A stretch of 64,000 nt of DNA, taken from an uncultured Prevotellaceae bacterium. GTDB taxonomy: Bacteria; Bacteroidota; Bacteroidia; Bacteroidales; Bacteroidaceae. Below the pieces are notes generated by a model. The model did not search any database and had not been told where the DNA came from. It was given only the letters and a program-made list of their open reading frames with translations. The stretch covers positions 1 through 64,000 of the forward strand of contig CACYNE010000004.1 in NCBI GenBank assembly GCA_902775605.1. The letters are read 5' to 3'. Shown one piece after another: positions 33,629-42,800 of the stretch. The position numbers and the translations under genes were made by a program. Positions within the stretch are counted from its first letter, which is position 1. Every line of letters begins with the position of its first letter.

Positions 33629-34891
33629 CTATTCAATGATTACGTTCTCTATCACATTGATGTCAAAAACATTTCGAATTCTTTTATTATCTACAGACAA
33701 CTGTCCTTCCAAAACAAGGAATACAGTATTTTGAGGTTCTTCTAATTTTGCCCTACATTCTGCATCTAATACAGCCTGATACTTAATACATTGAAATAAG
33801 CCTCTCGTTATGTCTGTTTCATTCGATATTCTTGATTTTACTTCAACAGCGATTTTAGAGCCGTCGAAGCTTTCAAAATAGACATCCAATTTATCACCTG
33901 AAAGTAATTGATGTTCTGTTTCTCTTTTAGTTACTTCCTTGTCTTTTATTCCAACCATCTCAGGATGGTTACAAATGTAATCTTTCAGGTTCTTATGATA
34001 TGGACTTTCTCCGTCAGATTTATACTCCCTTTTAATTTTCTCCCTTATTGTTTCAATTTCATCTATTGAGATAGATGGTGCTAGCCCAAGAGATACCAAT
34101 ACCCAATCCCATTTGTTATATTGAATGGCTTTAGCATTAAGCCCCATAACGTAGGTCTTTTTGTCCTCTTCAGTCATGTCTTCATAATCCTCACTAACAT
34201 AACTAAAACCTTCTGATGGCAGATCGTTCTTTTCGGACTTTACCAAAGCATTTAGGGTTGGTATATCCTCACCTGTAACCTCTTTTAGTTTTTCGATAAC
34301 ATCGGAAACATAACCTAACTGCCTTCCTATACCTGAGAATCTTTCAACCCCAAGTTCTTTAATGAGATCGTTATACGTCTTATTCGTTAGACCTTGTTTT
34401 GCCCAGCGAATCAATATTGGTATAATTTTCTTGACATAACCTTCGGATTTTTCTGTTGGACAGACTTCGGCTATGATATAACTATAGTCAATTTTCTTTT
34501 TGAAGAACCCGTTGATATACTCAAAGAGTTGAGGATTGTTTTTTAATGGCTTTTCGATGCTGCCACCACCGTTAAAGCCATGTTTCTTTAACTCCGCTTC
34601 TTCAAGGCCTTTTCCATTATATTCTTCAACAAGTTGCAGTTTATATGTTTTATAAGAGTCTATTTTATTTTGATCTTCCCAATAGAGTCCATCTTTACGA
34701 GGACAATCTTTTGCTACGACTACAGTCTTAAATCTTAATCGACGTTCATCGGACATAAATAGATAGACAATATCACCTATGTTGAACTTGGTTAGATTCA
34801 TGGTCCAATTGATGAACCCTAATTCATGCAAAGCTTTAGCATGATTACATATGTCTCTTTGTGCAAATGCAAGTCTATAATTTCGTGCCAT
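33629..34891 (-). CDS. EVE/PUA-like plus PD-(D/E)xK nuclease, putative modified-DNA restriction enzyme
   Basis: 420 residues, three parts. Residues 1-135 look like an EVE/PUA-family domain (FINWTMNLTKFNIGDIVYLF, then RLRFKTVVVAKD); such domains bind modified bases. Residues 160-260 form a helical linker with IPTLNALV (210-217) and LPSEGF (224-229), a pair of motifs I have seen in other restriction-type proteins. Residues 320-400 look like a PD-(D/E)xK nuclease: Asp336 (KLDVYFE), Glu350-x-Lys352 (AVEVKSR), Gln367 (LFQCIKYQ). I infer a type IV, modification-dependent endonuclease. It follows hsdS by 11 bases and is visibly AT-rich. The flanking hsdS repeats point to insertion by recombination. 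Confidence 0.72.
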   Translation of the reverse strand: MARNYRLAFAQRDICNHAKALHELGFINWTMNLTKFNIGDIVYLFMSDERRLRFKTVVVAKDCPRKDGLYWEDQNKIDSYKTYKLQLVEEYNGKGLEEAELKKHGFNGGGSIEKPLKNNPQLFEYINGFFKKKIDYSYIIAEVCPTEKSEGYVKKIIPILIRWAKQGLTNKTYNDLIKELGVERFSGIGRQLGYVSDVIEKLKEVTGEDIPTLNALVKSEKNDLPSEGFSYVSEDYEDMTEEDKKTYVMGLNAKAIQYNKWDWVLVSLGLAPSISIDEIETIREKIKREYKSDGESPYHKNLKDYICNHPEMVGIKDKEVTKRETEHQLLSGDKLDVYFESFDGSKIAVEVKSRISNETDITRGLFQCIKYQAVLDAECRAKLEEPQNTVFLVLEGQLSVDNKRIRNVFDINVIENVIIE

Positions 34892-34902
34892 AATAGTATT
34901 CT

Positions 34903-35976
34903 TTATTCAAACGTCAATAGTTTATTTCTATAGTATTCATATTGCTTTTCTCTCTCCTTTAGTTGTGCCTCCAAGTTCTGGATGCTCGCCTCGAAGGTAT
35001 CGAGAATTGAGACGATGCGCTGCTGTTCTTGGAGAGAAGGGACAAGCACTTGCAAAGCTTCCATTAATGCCTTTGTCAAATGCGCCATTGTTGCCCCATG
35101 AATATTTGTGAATGCCTGTTTCTTCATATCATCAGATTGCAACCAATAATACATATATTTTTTGTTCAATCTATAGCCGCAATCCATTTTCCAAATATGA
35201 TAATGATAAATCACTTTTTCCTCTTCCCAAATATGAGGGCCGAAGGATGCAGACCAAGCATAAAGTAAGTCGCCTTTCTCACAATAGTATTTGTTCTCTA
35301 ATTCCAGGTCAGAATAGTACCAACTATCGTTTGAGAAGAAATTGCCAACACGCAATACCCTATATTTTCCATCACTCAACAATTCCGGCTGACTGTATGC
35401 CCTACCATTTATTACCTCACAAACTTCTTTTAATGCAAGCCTTTCCACCCCTTCTTTTCCTTCGAGGTCGAGGAGCTGGTCACGATAATACTCATACTGC
35501 TTGCGTCGCAGGGCGATTTGTTCTTTCAGGTTGTCGATGGAAGTAGTGAACATATCGAGTATGCCCACTATCCGATTTTGCTCAGAAAGTGAAGGTATGG
35601 GGATTTTTAATTTTTCTACAACAGAGTTATCTAAAGTAGGAATACCTGCATATCGCACCTGTGATTGTAAATAGTGAGTTTTACCCAACAAGTAATAATA
35701 TAAAAACTTGCTGTTAATCCTGTCTGAATGAGATATACAAAAGCAGCCATCTGATGACCAAAATTTGCAATCACAAAAGCCTATTGTTCCCGCAGAAGCA
35801 CCTACATTTATTATCATTACAGTATTTTCTTCTCTATTATATTGGCCGTATTTCCCCAATGGATCAATACCGCCATGATAAACGGGGTAAGATGAATCAT
35901 CACTCAGAAGATTCTTTGTAAGACGTTTACCTCTGAGTACGTTCATTTCCTCTTTAAGCATCTTCCACTCTACCAT
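34903..35976 (-). CDS. hsdS: Type I restriction specificity subunit
   Basis: 357 residues from the ATG at 35976 (MVEWKMLKEEMNVLRGKRLT), one base after the upstream stop; an ATG at 36009 would overlap that gene and lacks the usual hsdS start. Two target-recognition domains alternate with two conserved helices: IDNLKEQIALRRKQYEYYRD (about residue 160) and IQNLEAQLKEREKQYEYYRN (near the end). The conserved IPSLSEQNRIVGILD and VPSLQEQQRIVSILD mark the domain ends. It sets the DNA target of the complex. The 3' end is duplicated at 33549-33620, on the same strand, so an inversion switch is not indicated. Confidence 0.92.
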   Translation of the reverse strand: MVEWKMLKEEMNVLRGKRLTKNLLSDDSSYPVYHGGIDPLGKYGQYNREENTVMIINVGASAGTIGFCDCKFWSSDGCFCISHSDRINSKFLYYYLLGKTHYLQSQVRYAGIPTLDNSVVEKLKIPIPSLSEQNRIVGILDMFTTSIDNLKEQIALRRKQYEYYRDQLLDLEGKEGVERLALKEVCEVINGRAYSQPELLSDGKYRVLRVGNFFSNDSWYYSDLELENKYYCEKGDLLYAWSASFGPHIWEEEKVIYHYHIWKMDCGYRLNKKYMYYWLQSDDMKKQAFTNIHGATMAHLTKALMEALQVLVPSLQEQQRIVSILDTFEASIQNLEAQLKEREKQYEYYRNKLLTFE

Positions 35977-35977
35977 A

Positions 35978-36454
35978 CTACATTCCCTCCAATTCTTTTG
36001 AGAGTGCATTTAGACGTTTCTGATAATTCATTAACATCTGCCTTCTTTTCGCATAAAATTCGCCCTCGTATTCCAAGTTCTTCTCCTTTTCCTCGCGATT
36101 TCTATAAAAATCTCCAGCAACCCCGATTTCGACTGGTTGTCCATTGAAGCCGTATTCTTTTTCTATAACATCCCAACGCTTTTTCAAAGCTTGCTTTTCT
36201 CTTGTCATAGAATCACTTAGCTCCATGTTTATCTGAATCTGCGAGGTTTCGATTTGAATTCTTGCAAGTTTCTTAACGCTATTAAGTTGCTTCTGGGTAC
36301 TTTGCTCAAGGGCTGTGATTTGATCGTGGGTACTTTTTTCAAGGGCCGAAAGTTTCTTAGCAGTATCTTTCGCGCTGCTTCTGTTTGTCCAACAGGCAAT
36401 ACCTACTGCAACAAGAATACTTATCGCTGATATACAAATACCTAGTATCTCCAT
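35978..36454 (-). CDS. Membrane-anchored coiled-coil protein within the hsd operon
   Basis: 158 residues. One N-terminal membrane segment (ILGICISAISILVAVGIACW), then a long coiled coil (KKLSALEKSTHDQITALEQS, TQKQLNSVKKLARIQI) and a basic helical end. No family recognised. Its start overlaps the previous stop by one base (TAATG), and hsdS starts one base after its own stop, so it is part of the hsdM-hsdS operon. Non-enzymatic genes between hsdM and hsdS are often phage-defence accessories; that is inference only. Confidence 0.7.
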   Translation of the reverse strand: MEILGICISAISILVAVGIACWTNRSSAKDTAKKLSALEKSTHDQITALEQSTQKQLNSVKKLARIQIETSQIQINMELSDSMTREKQALKKRWDVIEKEYGFNGQPVEIGVAGDFYRNREEKEKNLEYEGEFYAKRRQMLMNYQKRLNALSKELEGM

Positions 36455-36837
36455 TATTTCTTCTTTGCTGCTTCTACTGCTTTTTCAAATTCTTCTTTAG
36501 TGCAAGGTTTGCGTAGAATCCAGTACGAACTTGTGTGTGAAGAGCCAGTTCCTTGATATGAAGATCCCTTAGAGGTAGCACCACTTTGAAACATCTCCCA
36601 TCCTTGCGATATGAAATACATCAAAGCGCCTGCTGGAGTAGAAAACCTCGCTTTCTCTCCCTTGTCGTTACGGAGTCTTTTCACTTCGACACCATCATCA
36701 TAGAAAACCTTGAAGCCCTCTTTTGTAAAGTCTCCCTCGAAAGAAACGATATTATAAATGTAATATTTCTCCTCCGATGTCTGTGCTTGACAAACAAAAG
36801 GAACCATCAATAACAATAATACAATTAGCTTTTTCAT
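36454..36837 (-). CDS. Small secreted protein within the hsd operon
   Basis: 127 residues with a clear signal peptide (MKKLIVLLLLMVPFVCQAQ). The mature part (YYIYNIVSFEGDFTKEGFKV, then AGALMYFISQGWEMFQ and SSYWILRKPCTKEEFEKAVE) resembles small periplasmic proteins of Bacteroidales with an 'ALNxMSxxGWxxxxxY.L+' pattern. A secreted protein is unexpected in a restriction operon. It starts 15 bases after hsdM and overlaps the coiled-coil gene by one base. Confidence 0.75.
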   Translation of the reverse strand: MKKLIVLLLLMVPFVCQAQTSEEKYYIYNIVSFEGDFTKEGFKVFYDDGVEVKRLRNDKGEKARFSTPAGALMYFISQGWEMFQSGATSKGSSYQGTGSSHTSSYWILRKPCTKEEFEKAVEAAKKK

Positions 36838-36852
36838 AGACTTTGTTCCAAA

Positions 36853-38400
36853 TTATTTATAATCTCCACAATTTTTCTTATTCAACTCATTGCCCTCAGC
36901 AACAAGCTTTTCGAGTTTAGAATTCACCTCTTTAATGTCGATGACCTCGCGAGTATCTTCCTGCTCAACGTATGAAGAGACGCTGAGGTTAGCATCATTC
37001 TCAAGGATTTCATCGTTCTTTACGAGCTTCGCCAGATATTGCTCGTCCTTGCGGTTTACAAACAGCTCCATAATCTTGTCCTGATGCTCAGACAGCAGCA
37101 CGTTCTTGTTGCCATCCTTCTGGAATAGCTTGCTGGCATCGATAAAGAGCACATTGGCATCTGTCTTGGCGCTCTTTTTCAGTACGATGATACAAGTAGC
37201 AATGCCTACACCAAAGAAAAGGTTGGCTGGAAGCTGGATAACGGTATCCACATAGTTGTTCTTTATCAGATACTGGCGAATCTTCTTTTCGTCACCTCCA
37301 CGATAGAGCACGCCAGGGAACTCTACGATAGCAGCGGTGCCTTGCTCTGAGAGATGCCAAAGCATGTGCATGGTAAAAGCAAGGTCTGCTGCACTCTTAG
37401 GAGCCAACACGCCAGCAGGGGCATAACGCTCATCATTAATCAGAATGGTGTTGTCCTTACCTTCCCACTTCAGCGAGTATGGGGGATTGCTCACAATCGC
37501 ATCAAAGGGAGCATCCTGCATGTGCTGAGGCTTCAACAACGTGTCCTCCAAACGAATGTCGAAATTGTCATAGTTCACGTTATGCAGGAACATATTGATG
37601 CGACACAGGTTGTAAGTTGTGGGATTTATTTCCTGACCGAAGTATTTCAGGTTGGGATTCTCCTTGCCTATTGTCTTTGCGAATTTCAACAACAGCGAAC
37701 CAGAGCCACAAGCGGGGTCGTAAACCTTCTGAATGTTGGGGTTGTTATAGGATGCCAAGCGAGCCAGCAGCTCTGATACCTGCTGAGGCGTGAAGAACTC
37801 ACCCCCACTCTTTCCTGCCTGCGAGGCATACATCTGCATCAGGAACTCATAGGTATCGCCGAAGGTGTCATTATCGGTATCGTTGTATTTCGAGCCAAGC
37901 TCCATTTGTGCTACGGTCTGCAGTACCTTTGCCAAAAGCTGGTTGCGCTTAATCACCGTAGAACCCAGCGAGGCGCTATCAACAGTAAAGTCGCTGAACA
38001 AGCCACGAAGATCATCTTCCGAGGGAGTACCCACAGCCGAAGCCTCGATACTACGAAAGATTGCTGTCAAACGTTCATTCAGGTTCTCGTCCTTCTCGCA
38101 GTTCTTCACCACGTTCTGAAAAAGCTGTGAAGGCAGAATGAAATAGCCTTTCTCCTCCACCATCTTCTGGCGGATGTTGCCAGCCATCTCGTCACTAATG
38201 CTTGCATAGTCAAAGTCTGGCTGACCAGCTTCTTTCATGAGCTGATGAATATAGTCGCAAATGTTTTCAGAGATAAAGCGATAGAAGATAGAGCCAAGCA
38301 CATAGGCTTTGAATTCCCAACCATCCACGCTACCACGCAAATCGTTGGCTATCTTCCATATAGTTTTGTGCAATTCTGCACGTTCTTGCATAGTTGCCAT
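36853..38400 (-). CDS. hsdM: Type I restriction-modification N6-adenine methyltransferase
   Basis: 515 residues. The N-terminal helical HsdM domain is followed by an N6-adenine methylase with AdoMet motif I DPACGSGS (228-235) and catalytic NPPY (305-308). It methylates host DNA at the site chosen by HsdS and is needed for restriction with HsdR. It is the first gene of the operon. Its start lies about 333 bases downstream of a consensus promoter, leaving a long structured leader. Confidence 0.95.
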   Translation of the reverse strand: MATMQERAELHKTIWKIANDLRGSVDGWEFKAYVLGSIFYRFISENICDYIHQLMKEAGQPDFDYASISDEMAGNIRQKMVEEKGYFILPSQLFQNVVKNCEKDENLNERLTAIFRSIEASAVGTPSEDDLRGLFSDFTVDSASLGSTVIKRNQLLAKVLQTVAQMELGSKYNDTDNDTFGDTYEFLMQMYASQAGKSGGEFFTPQQVSELLARLASYNNPNIQKVYDPACGSGSLLLKFAKTIGKENPNLKYFGQEINPTTYNLCRINMFLHNVNYDNFDIRLEDTLLKPQHMQDAPFDAIVSNPPYSLKWEGKDNTILINDERYAPAGVLAPKSAADLAFTMHMLWHLSEQGTAAIVEFPGVLYRGGDEKKIRQYLIKNNYVDTVIQLPANLFFGVGIATCIIVLKKSAKTDANVLFIDASKLFQKDGNKNVLLSEHQDKIMELFVNRKDEQYLAKLVKNDEILENDANLSVSSYVEQEDTREVIDIKEVNSKLEKLVAEGNELNKKNCGDYK

Positions 38401-38445
38401 GATATATACGATAGTTTTAGGAGCGAAAGGACTATCTGTTCGGAT

Positions 38446-38733
38446 GAAAATGGGTTATGAGAACCTTAGGACAACGAAAAAGCGCGACTGGCACCTATCT
38501 AAGTCCCTAGGTTCTCGCATACCCATTATACCAGATAAGCCGTCCACGCTATCGCGCAGACGTTAGTCTTATTAAGTGGTATAATGTCTTTAGAATTTGC
38601 GAGATTCAGGGACAAAACCGAATATAGCACTAACGCTATAATTAATTCCACAAAAATCATACCGCCACCCTGCACTCAGGGAATCAGGCCCAGAAAGGGC
38701 CAGCATCGTTTTAACGACGTGTCGGCGATACTT
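38446..38733 (-). ncRNA. Structured leader or small RNA upstream of hsdM (candidate)
   Basis: Three folded modules lie between the promoter at 38739-38769 and hsdM. Module 1 is a four-way junction: closing pair GGCG (38724-38727) with CGCC (38663-38666), enclosing hairpins TCGTT/AACGA (38706-38717), GGCCC/GGGCC (38687-38701) and CCCTG/CAGGG (38668-38681). Module 2 has TTATACCA (38526-38533) with TGGTATAA (38577-38584) around the 9-bp stem 38541-38562. Module 3 is a long stem, 38450-38472 with 38503-38526, followed by TTTTC. No gene is visible. No RNase P, tmRNA or 6S signature was recognised; it could be a regulator of hsdM or an independent RNA. Confidence 0.55.
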
Positions 38734-38738
38734 GATTG

Positions 38739-38769
38739 CAAAGGTAAAAAGAAAAAATGAAGTTTACAA
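38739..38769 (-). promoter_or_regulatory. Promoter of the hsdM transcript
   Basis: The minus strand reads TTG (38769-38767), a 20-base spacer and TACCTTTG (38746-38739). Confidence 0.7.
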
Positions 38770-38791
38770 GAGTTTGAAGCATTTTTATTTG

Positions 38792-38879
38792 AAAGAGATA
38801 TGCCGTTTCGCTAATAGCAACACGCCGTTACTCCCAAAGAGATAAGCCGTTTCTCTGAAAAGGGATAAACGCTATGGGG
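38792..38879 (+). repeat. 22-bp tandem repeat array, first class
   Basis: Units start at 38792, 38814, 38836 and 38858. Units 1 and 3 match at 19 of 22 bases (AAAGAGATAWGCCGTTTCKC); unit 2 keeps GCCGTT and CTC; unit 4 is weak. Unit 3 is itself an inverted repeat (AGAGA...TCTCT). Confidence 0.6.
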
Positions 38880-38910
38880 AGGACTTAGAATCCTTTAACG
38901 AGAAACTGCC

Positions 38911-38976
38911 AGTCCGTAGGCGTCGGACTCAAAGTCCGCAGGTGACGGACAAAAAGTTCGTTCACTACGGACTTAT
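38911..38976 (+). repeat. 22-bp tandem repeat array, second class (three palindromic units)
   Basis: Units start exactly at 38911, 38933 and 38955. Each is AGTCCG, seven bases, CGGACT with minor changes, so three inverted repeats sit two helical turns apart. Confidence 0.7.
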
Positions 38977-39048
38977 AAACGCTACACGTGTTAAGGAGCT
39001 GGTGAGTGTAATAATAGGGAATTCCTATGAAATAATAGGGAAAACCCA

Positions 39049-39079
39049 TTGGGATATTGTAAGAAAAGCGCTACCTTTG
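39049..39079 (+). promoter_or_regulatory. Promoter of the DKNYY gene
   Basis: TTG at 39049-39051, a 20-base spacer and TACCTTTG at 39072-39079. Just upstream, AATAATAGGG occurs twice 21 bases apart (39010 and 39031) around a GGAATTCC palindrome. Confidence 0.65.
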
Positions 39080-39104
39080 CAAACAGATAATCAACATAAA
39101 TTAT

Positions 39105-39641
39105 ATGACAATGAAACAAATGAGCTTTTTACACAAGAGCATCTTGCTGGTAGCAATGATGGGATGGACCTTGACAAGTTATGCACAGCGCTATGAGAAG
39201 GATCATGGCAGGATCTATTTCAACAATGAACTGATGATGCATGCCGACGCACGGAGTTTCGTGGATCTGGGATGCGGCTATGCCAAGGATCGTTTTAACG
39301 TATATATGAACGGACAGGTGCTGGAGAACGTTGACCCATCAACTTTCCGACTGAAGGAGCGTAGCTCTTGGCGCCATCACGGCAAGAACACGGAAGAGGA
39401 ACCTGTAGTACGCAGAGGGTACTTCAAGACAAAGATGAACGTGTATTATGGCGACAAGAAACTGGATGCGATGGCTAGTACCTTCAAAGATTTGGGTGGA
39501 GGCTATGCAAAAGACTCGTTCCGTGTGTTCTACTGTGGCGAAGAAGTGAAAGGCGCAATGGCGTCATCCTTCAAATATACTGGCGACGGATATGCTGAAG
39601 ACACCTTTGATGCGTATTTCAGAGGAAAGAAAATAGAATAA
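39105..39641 (+). CDS. DKNYY-repeat secreted protein
   Basis: 178 residues with a signal peptide (KSILLVAMMGWTLTSYAQ). The mature part carries three or four DKNYY-type repeats: ADARSFVDLGCGYAKDRFNV, MASTFKDLGGGYAKDSFRVF and MASSFKYTGDGYAEDTFDAY, each followed by a short strand such as YMNGQVLENV or YFRGKKIE. Function of the family is unknown; members are usually periplasmic or surface proteins. Starts at 39105 or 39111 are both possible. It is monocistronic, behind a promoter with two kinds of 21-22 bp repeats upstream, which suggests tight control. Confidence 0.82.
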   Translation: MTMKQMSFLHKSILLVAMMGWTLTSYAQRYEKDHGRIYFNNELMMHADARSFVDLGCGYAKDRFNVYMNGQVLENVDPSTFRLKERSSWRHHGKNTEEEPVVRRGYFKTKMNVYYGDKKLDAMASTFKDLGGGYAKDSFRVFYCGEEVKGAMASSFKYTGDGYAEDTFDAYFRGKKIE

Positions 39642-39656
39642 CTTTTTGAAGAATAA

Positions 39657-39688
39657 TTTGGCTATCTCGACAAAAAGTATTACTTTTG
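39657..39688 (+). promoter_or_regulatory. Promoter of tRNA-Leu
   Basis: TTTG at 39657-39660, a 20-base spacer and TACTTTTG at 39681-39688, 40 bases before the tRNA. Confidence 0.75.
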
Positions 39689-39728
39689 CACCCGCAATTA
39701 ACGCGAACTCTACAAAAATTCCTTTCAT

Positions 39729-39810
39729 GCGCCTGTGGCGGAATTGGTAGACGCGCTAGACTTAGGATCTAGTTTCTCGCGAAGTGCAGGTTCGAGTCCT
39801 GTCAGGCGCA
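39729..39810 (+). tRNA. tRNA-Leu (anticodon TAG)
   Basis: Acceptor GCGCCTG (39729-39735) pairs with CAGGCGC (39803-39809), with discriminator A. The D arm contains GAATTGGTAGACGCG; the anticodon stem CTAGA/TCTAG frames TAG. A long variable arm (class II) and the T loop GGTTCGAGTCC follow. CCA is not encoded. Confidence 0.97.
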
Positions 39811-39817
39811 CAAAGAA

Positions 39818-39857
39818 AACGAGGATATGCTCATCAGGGCATATCCTCGTTTTTTGT
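39818..39857 (+). terminator. Strong terminator after tRNA-Leu
   Basis: A 13-bp perfect stem (39818-39830 with 39839-39851) with an 8-base loop, followed by a run of T. It may also serve the convergent GH2 operon. Confidence 0.9.
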
Positions 39858-39869
39858 TATGACTTTATG

Positions 39870-42800
39870 TTACAGGACCACCTTCTTACCCTGCGTCAGA
39901 TAGATACCTTTCGAGGGATGAGACACGCGACGGCCACGCAGGTCAAAGTAGGACTTTGACTGCGACAGGCGACTGGACTCAGTGGATTTGATTTCTGTCA
40001 CATCAGCCTCAGCCTGGATGCCTACCTCGGCAGCCGAGGTCCAGGCCTTGCCGTTGATCTCGCTCTTGGCCACGAACTTCAGATAGCGAGCCACCTTGGC
40101 AGTCTTCAGCTTAGCCACCTGCAGCGAAGTGGTGTTCTTGAACTCACCCGTAGCCACGGCAGTGCCCCAGGTCTTGCCATCAAGACTCAAATAGACCTCA
40201 TAACCCTTCACCATGCCATTTTGCGAACCGTCCTGACGAGCCAGATAGGTAAAGGCAGTCACCTTATACTGATTGACCATATCGATAATCAGGGTGTGAG
40301 GACACTGGGGCTCACTGCCCTGGTATTCGGTGTGCCAGAACGTGTTGTTCTTGCCATCGAAGGCCAGTTTAGCTTCGTTGCCACTATGCTGACTGTCGGC
40401 ACTAACGAGTTTCCAACCAGTCTTATTGATAAAGAGGTCGAAATCGTAGGTCAGCACAGGACTTGCCAAGAGACCATCGGCCACACAATAAGCCTTGATA
40501 GTGCAGGCATCATTATGGTTGAGGAGAGTCGTGTACTTTTGATACTCCCCGCCATCGATGCTGTAATAAATCGTGGCATTCTTCGTAGCGGTGGTCATCT
40601 TGATGCGACCATTGGTCTGACGCTCACACTTCACGAACTCGCAGACAGGCATAGAGATACGAGCCTTCTCCGCAGCCTTCATGCCTGCAGCAAGCGGAAT
40701 CATGAAGAAGCGGAACGATGTGTTGGACATGTGAAGTTCGTACTTATCCATCACCTCAGGACCACAAGAGGCATTACCCAAACCACGTGTAGCGGCATCA
40801 AGAGAGACAACGCTGGTGGCGCAGGTCTTGAATTGATAGGTATGCTTCTGTCGGTTGTTGCGATCGGTATAGTTGTCCTCAGCACGGAAATGAACAGCCG
40901 AAGCTGCCATCTGGTCGGGAGCAACAAACAGCATACCTGTACCTTCATCGTTGGCAAGCGACATCCAGCGAACCTCCTGCTTAGTGCCATGCTCCTGTGG
41001 CAGGATATAGTCCTCGCGCTGGTCGGTCACCGTGCTCTGATAGATGGCGGGCAGACAGGCTTCCTTGCGATCGCGATAGCTGTCCCAAGGACCACGGCCG
41101 AACCACGAGAGATTTTCCATGCCAGCAGGCATCTCCAGACGGAAGCCAATCTTGGGGATGATGGCGCCCTCGGCAGAAGGACGCACCATGGAATTGACCA
41201 TCACCATACCATCGGCACACACAATGAACTGGTGGGTGACAGCAAATGATACGCCATTCTTTCCCGTGTGGGTGCTGTTCATGGTGATGTTGACGGTCTT
41301 CTGGTCATCGGCCGTCTGGACATCAGTACCCGTTCCCTTGACGGTGAGTTTGCGCAGGCCCATATTGTCCCAACTGCCACTCTGGCGGCCGTCATTATCG
41401 GTGGGCAGACGGAACACGTTCAGCTGTAGAGGCTTGCTGACCAACTGCACATTATTGTAAGTATAGCTTGAAAGCGTACCCTGCGACTTGTTGAACACGG
41501 CCTTGAACTGGGCATTGGAAACGGTGACCGTGGTAGAATTGTCTGCAACTGTCAGCGCCTCGATGCCGGCGAGTGACGAAAGGTCGAACATGGGCTTGGT
41601 GGCCGTCTGAACAGGGAGCTTTTCCTCTGCCACCACATAGCCGGCATCAGCCCAAAGGGTGTTCTCCTTTTGGGTGGCAACGAAATGGATGAAGGCCTCC
41701 TGAGTGGCATCGAGCGACGACAGCGACGAGAGGTCGATGGTCACCGCAACGCTATCGTTGGCAGCCACATTCTGATCGAGCGTACCACTGGCCAGAACGT
41801 GTCCTTCCTCGTCCTCCACCATATAACGCACATCATAGGTGGTGCTGGGCAAGAAGGCCATCTTATTCTTATAGCGGAACTGGTTGGTCTTGCCCTTGAT
41901 GGCCTTGAACTCAAGAGGCTGGTAGATCTTCTTGGTGTTATACGACTTGGCCGTCAGGCTCCAGTCGGGACGAACCAAGCCATTGATGCAGAAATTGCCG
42001 TCATTAGGATTATCACCAAAGTCGCCACCATAGGCCCAGAACTGCTGTCCGGCAGAGGTCTGGGTGAGCAGGCCCTGGTCCTTGAAGTCCCAAATAAACT
42101 CGCCCGTGAGGCAGGTATATTTCTCGTAGAGGTCGAACATGTCACGCACATTGCCCATCGAGTTGCCCATAGAGTGTGAGTTCTCGCACTGGATATGAGG
42201 TCGCTGACCTGTCTTGCCCTGACGCTGAGAGCCCACCATATTGATATAATCCCAACTGCCATACATGGTTGATGACACATCGGCATAGTCGCTGTTGCCC
42301 TCATAGTGGGTCAGGCGGGTCTTGTCGAGCGCCTTGATGGCCTGAGCCACATATTTGAAGTTCTCGCCTCCCCCACTCTCGTTGCCAAACGACCACATAA
42401 AGATACAGGGATGATTGCGCATCCAGCGGACATGATTCTCTGAACGCTCCACCATAGCAGGACGGAAAAGTGCGACAGAAGACAATTTCTGATAAGCATG
42501 ACACTCCACATCGGCCTCAGCCAAGACATAGAGTCCGTACTTGTCGCAGAGATCGTAGAAGATAGGATCATTGGGATAGTGACTGGTACGAACAGCATTG
42601 ATGTTCAGTCGCTTCATGGTCTTGATATCTTCTTCTATCTCAGCATCGGTGATGGCACGTCCGTTCACAGGCGAGAAGTCGTGACGATTCACGCCGTGGA
42701 ACACCATGCGCTTGCCATTGATAATCAGGGCACCATCGTTGCGGATGCCCACTTCACGGAAGCCCACCTTGCCACCACGGATATCCTTCACCTGGCCCTG

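Noticed and set aside
33549..36009. Invertible hsdS phase-variation switch
   Set aside because: The hsdS fragment is in the same orientation as the gene and there is no adjacent recombinase, so inversion is not supported.
38446..38733. tmRNA or RNase P RNA
   Set aside because: I could not find a tRNA-like end, a tag-peptide frame, or the conserved GAGGAAAGTCC-type segment of RNase P.
38792..38976. CRISPR-like array
   Set aside because: Units are 22 bp with no unique spacers between them and no cas genes are in the window.
39729..39810. tRNA-Leu as attachment site of an integrated island containing the hsd genes
   Set aside because: No duplicated tRNA 3' end and no integrase gene were seen in the window.
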